Below are positions 61,596 to 64,000 of a DNA stretch of 64,000 nucleotides, piece by piece. The notes beneath the pieces were generated by a model, which did no database searches, was not told the DNA's origin, and saw nothing but the letters and a program-made list of their open reading frames with translations. The stretch spans positions 1 through 64,000 of the forward strand of contig JAEYYH010000006.1 in the NCBI GenBank assembly GCA_023430885.1, given 5' to 3'. This DNA comes from Bacillota bacterium (GTDB lineage Bacteria; Bacillota_I; Bacilli_A; RF39; UBA660). Positions within the stretch are counted from its first letter, which is position 1. Every line of letters starts with the position of its first letter. The position numbers and the translations under genes were made by a program.

Positions 61596-64000
61596 AAGAA
61601 ATTTATAGAGTAGTAGAAAATAAGAAAACAGGTTTTACTTTAATAGAACTTTTAGCAGTTATCCTTATTTTAGCAATTATTGCTTTAATTGCAATTCCAG
61701 CAGTAACTAAGATTGTTGAGGAAGCTAAAAAGCAATCGTTTAAAGTTACTGCAACCAATGTAGTAGATGCTGCGGATAAGGATTGCAACATATTATTACA
61801 GCAAGGTGAAAGTGTTGCTAAAAGTTACACAATATCTGATTATGAGATAACTAATGGGCAAAATCTTTCTATATCAGGTAAGCTTCCTCTACAAGGGAGT
61901 GTTGCCGTTAATAATACTTGTGATGTAGCAATAGCTGTTAATAATAAAAAATGGTGTGCAACAAAGAATTATACTGATGATAAAGTAACACTATCTGAAT
62001 ACGTTGATGGCAACTGTAATTATAGTGGCGATGGTGGTAATACTGGCGGAGACTTACTTGTTGATAAGATACAAGAACTAAGAGGTTCTGAGCTTACGGC
62101 AGGAGTAAATCTTGGAACTGATGAGTATGATCTTGCAATATCATCAAATGGTTCAACTGTTGGGTATTACACTGATAAATCATTTACTGGTTCTAATCCA
62201 AACAATTATATAACAGTTGATGGAAAAGAATTTAGAATTTTATCATTAACTAGTCAAGGTATTACAGTAGTTGGTGATGCAGATGGTTATATAACAGATG
62301 AAGGATATGGCAGTACCAGTATATCTGCAAGATTTTATAATAATTTTAATATATTAGGATTAGTAAGACTTGCAAATTTCTTTACTTCAGTTAGAAGTGG
62401 AAGTTCAAATAGTTTTGATGATAGTGATGGTTTCAAAATTGACTATGGCAAATGGGGTAGCGGAGAAGTTACTGATTCGTACTCAATGTTATCATTCTAT
62501 GACTATGAACAAGCAATTAATAGAAATAACTATGCTAGTTGTTTAAAAAATAGTAGTGCAGGTGATGCAAGAACAGCATTTACTGATTGCGCACAACCAA
62601 GCTGGCTTGGTAATAATGTATATTTAAATATAGGATTTTACTTTTATGGTACAGGAGCCGTGTCACCAGGATACTTAGATAATGGTAAATTTGCAATAGC
62701 CGATTCTTACGGAAACGGTGATGATGGTGTATGTACGGATTGTACGAAAAAATTTAAAGTACTTGTAAGAAATGATTCATATTATGTATCAGGAACAGGT
62801 ACGAAGGCAGATCCTTTTATATATGAATCCGCATACGATCCAGGTAATTTTTCACAAGATAGCTGTTATTTATTAGATGGAACAGGCAGTGTTATTCAAG
62901 CATTTGATAATTCTAATACTGATTGTTCAAAAAATATAACAATACCGGCGAGTATAAATGGCAAACCAATAACTGAAATTGCACCATATGCATTTCAAAA
63001 TTCAAGTATTTCTTATGTGGATTTCAGTAAAGCAACTAATTTAGTAAGCATAGGTGAATCTGCTTTTGCTGGTAATGTAATATCTGAACCAATAACGTTA
63101 CCACAAAATATTACCCAAATAGAGAATGGCGTATTTGCAAATAATGCTATTTCAGGGGAGCTTATTATACCAAGTAAAATAACTAGTATTGGGGTTAATG
63201 CCTTTGCTTCCAATGAAATAGAAACATTAACTTTTGCAAGTGGAAGTGCACTTACAAATATTGGCTGGCAAGCTTTTTCAGAAAATTATAGTTTAGCAGG
63301 CACTGTTGATTTACCAGCAACAATTACATCTATGGATGATAGTGTGTTCTGTTGGACAAATATAAGTACATTAAATATACCTAATGGTGTAAGTGGACTT
63401 TCGAGTGGAGCACTTAATTGTACTGATAATTTAAATACAATTAATGTAGACCAATTATACAATGGTTTAGATAATTATCCTTGGGGAAATTCTACTGCTA
63501 CTATTAACTGGCTTAGAGCAGTAACTTATAGTTTAACTTATGATAATGGTCAGGTAGCAATGAATAATGCTTGTCTTAAAAGTGGTAATTATATAGGAAA
63601 TTGTACTGTTACTATTAGTTCTAGTCAAGTTGGTTATAAACTCGTTAGTTATAAGTTAAATGGTGTATCAATGACTTCAAATACATTTGTTATGCCAAAC
63701 GAAAATGCTACTATAACTGATATAGTTTTAGCACAGGGATATACTTTGGAGAGTGCTCATCCATATTCAGATAATATGGATCAAACCTATACGGCAACAG
63801 TTCCAGGTGCCACTAAAATACAAGTGACATTTGACGACTCAACTTTTGTTGAAAACGGTTATGATAAAATATATCTGACTGATGGTACAGGAACTCAAGT
63901 AGGAACGTCAAGTTATTACACAAGTTCTGGTTTAGCAAATAAGGTATTTATAGTAAATGGTAATACTATAAATGTTAGATTGACTTCTGATAGTAGTGCA
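61592..64000 (+). CDS. Prepilin-anchored LRR/CUB-like surface protein, partial at window end
   Basis: 803 codons visible without a stop; it runs past the window. The leader is longer than in the others: MKEIYRVVENKKTG then FTLIELLAVILILAIIALIAIP. A pilin-like region (to about 150), a DUF6273-like region (about 160-400: YITVDGKEFRILSLTSQG, VCTDCTKKFKVLVRNDS), BspA-type LRRs (about 435-620: EIAPYAFQNSSISYVDF, SIGVNAFASNEIETLTF), an InlB-B-like segment (YKLNGVSMTSNTFVMPNENA) and the start of a CUB-like domain (YTLESAHPYSDNMDQTYTA) follow. The ATG overlaps the yfhO TGA (ATGA); AATAGGTGG gives the ribosome site. Confidence 0.88.
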   Translation, partial: MKEIYRVVENKKTGFTLIELLAVILILAIIALIAIPAVTKIVEEAKKQSFKVTATNVVDAADKDCNILLQQGESVAKSYTISDYEITNGQNLSISGKLPLQGSVAVNNTCDVAIAVNNKKWCATKNYTDDKVTLSEYVDGNCNYSGDGGNTGGDLLVDKIQELRGSELTAGVNLGTDEYDLAISSNGSTVGYYTDKSFTGSNPNNYITVDGKEFRILSLTSQGITVVGDADGYITDEGYGSTSISARFYNNFNILGLVRLANFFTSVRSGSSNSFDDSDGFKIDYGKWGSGEVTDSYSMLSFYDYEQAINRNNYASCLKNSSAGDARTAFTDCAQPSWLGNNVYLNIGFYFYGTGAVSPGYLDNGKFAIADSYGNGDDGVCTDCTKKFKVLVRNDSYYVSGTGTKADPFIYESAYDPGNFSQDSCYLLDGTGSVIQAFDNSNTDCSKNITIPASINGKPITEIAPYAFQNSSISYVDFSKATNLVSIGESAFAGNVISEPITLPQNITQIENGVFANNAISGELIIPSKITSIGVNAFASNEIETLTFASGSALTNIGWQAFSENYSLAGTVDLPATITSMDDSVFCWTNISTLNIPNGVSGLSSGALNCTDNLNTINVDQLYNGLDNYPWGNSTATINWLRAVTYSLTYDNGQVAMNNACLKSGNYIGNCTVTISSSQVGYKLVSYKLNGVSMTSNTFVMPNENATITDIVLAQGYTLESAHPYSDNMDQTYTATVPGATKIQVTFDDSTFVENGYDKIYLTDGTGTQVGTSSYYTSSGLANKVFIVNGNTINVRLTSDSSA

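Overview
The window is a strongly AT-rich stretch of a Gram-positive chromosome, mostly read on the + strand. It carries a Spo0A-type master regulator, two alpha/beta-type small acid-soluble spore proteins, an SspI-type spore protein, EzrA, HrcA/CIRCE heat-shock control, a T-box riboswitch and a TGS-uridine kinase. This mix points to an endospore-forming (or recently spore-forming) low-GC Firmicute, most likely in the Bacilli. EzrA and SspI favour Bacilli. The BspA-like repeats are often seen in gut or host-associated Firmicutes. I cannot name a genus. Assignments are from reading translated protein; no database search was run.

Layout. 1-127 is the end of an IS3-family element. 129-7628 holds a membrane-anchored nuclease, TypA/BipA, a GH73-like peptidoglycan hydrolase, small membrane proteins, an acyltransferase, rpsD with a structured leader, and a Tam41-like CDP-diacylglycerol synthase candidate. 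7767-15282 holds ezrA, a Nudix-YcxB fusion, thiI, two SASP genes, a small thioredoxin-like gene, clpP and a TGS-uridine kinase. 15343-23295 is a glycolytic block (gap, pgk, a diacylglycerol-glucosyltransferase-like gene, tpiA) with three prepilin-like genes between gap and pgk. 23406-29145 has spo0A with tandem 0A-like boxes, a LRR/transglutaminase-like gene overlapping an HD/ADP-ribosyltransferase-like gene, and an N-domain-less clpB behind a CIRCE operator. 29252-37995 has another prepilin, ylmH, two tandem murE paralogues, mraY, a large LRR prepilin and a slipin. 38021-41569 is a T-box leader followed by an HD hydrolase and valS. 41686-48786 is a strongly promoted small pilin and hrcA-grpE-dnaK-pepF-dnaJ behind a double CIRCE. 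48868-52323 is a BspA-type prepilin, an intact IS3-family element and sspI. 52440-61595 has a Met/Pro-rich spore-coat-like protein, trmB, an envelope operon (lipoprotein, disordered protein, DUF948, YtxH), a solute-binding/degenerate-GGDEF sensor, a YihY/BrkB protein and YfhO. The window ends inside an eighth prepilin-like gene.

The most unusual theme is the set of eight separate genes that each start with a short type IV prepilin leader (G before FTL[VI]E) but carry very different surface domains: glycine-rich, Ig-like, DUF6273-like, BspA leucine-rich repeats and a CUB-like C-terminus. Most sit as single transcription units between housekeeping genes, and no pilus assembly gene (pilB, pilC, pilD) is present in the window. 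This looks like a dispersed repertoire of prepilin-anchored surface proteins. Other leads are the Tam41-like enzyme, the LRR-transglutaminase plus HD-ART pair, the cysteine-rich GrpE tail, two MurE paralogues with different substrate-loop motifs, and an IS3-family element with an unexpectedly long 14-bp flanking repeat. No tRNA, rRNA, CRISPR array or prophage was recognised.
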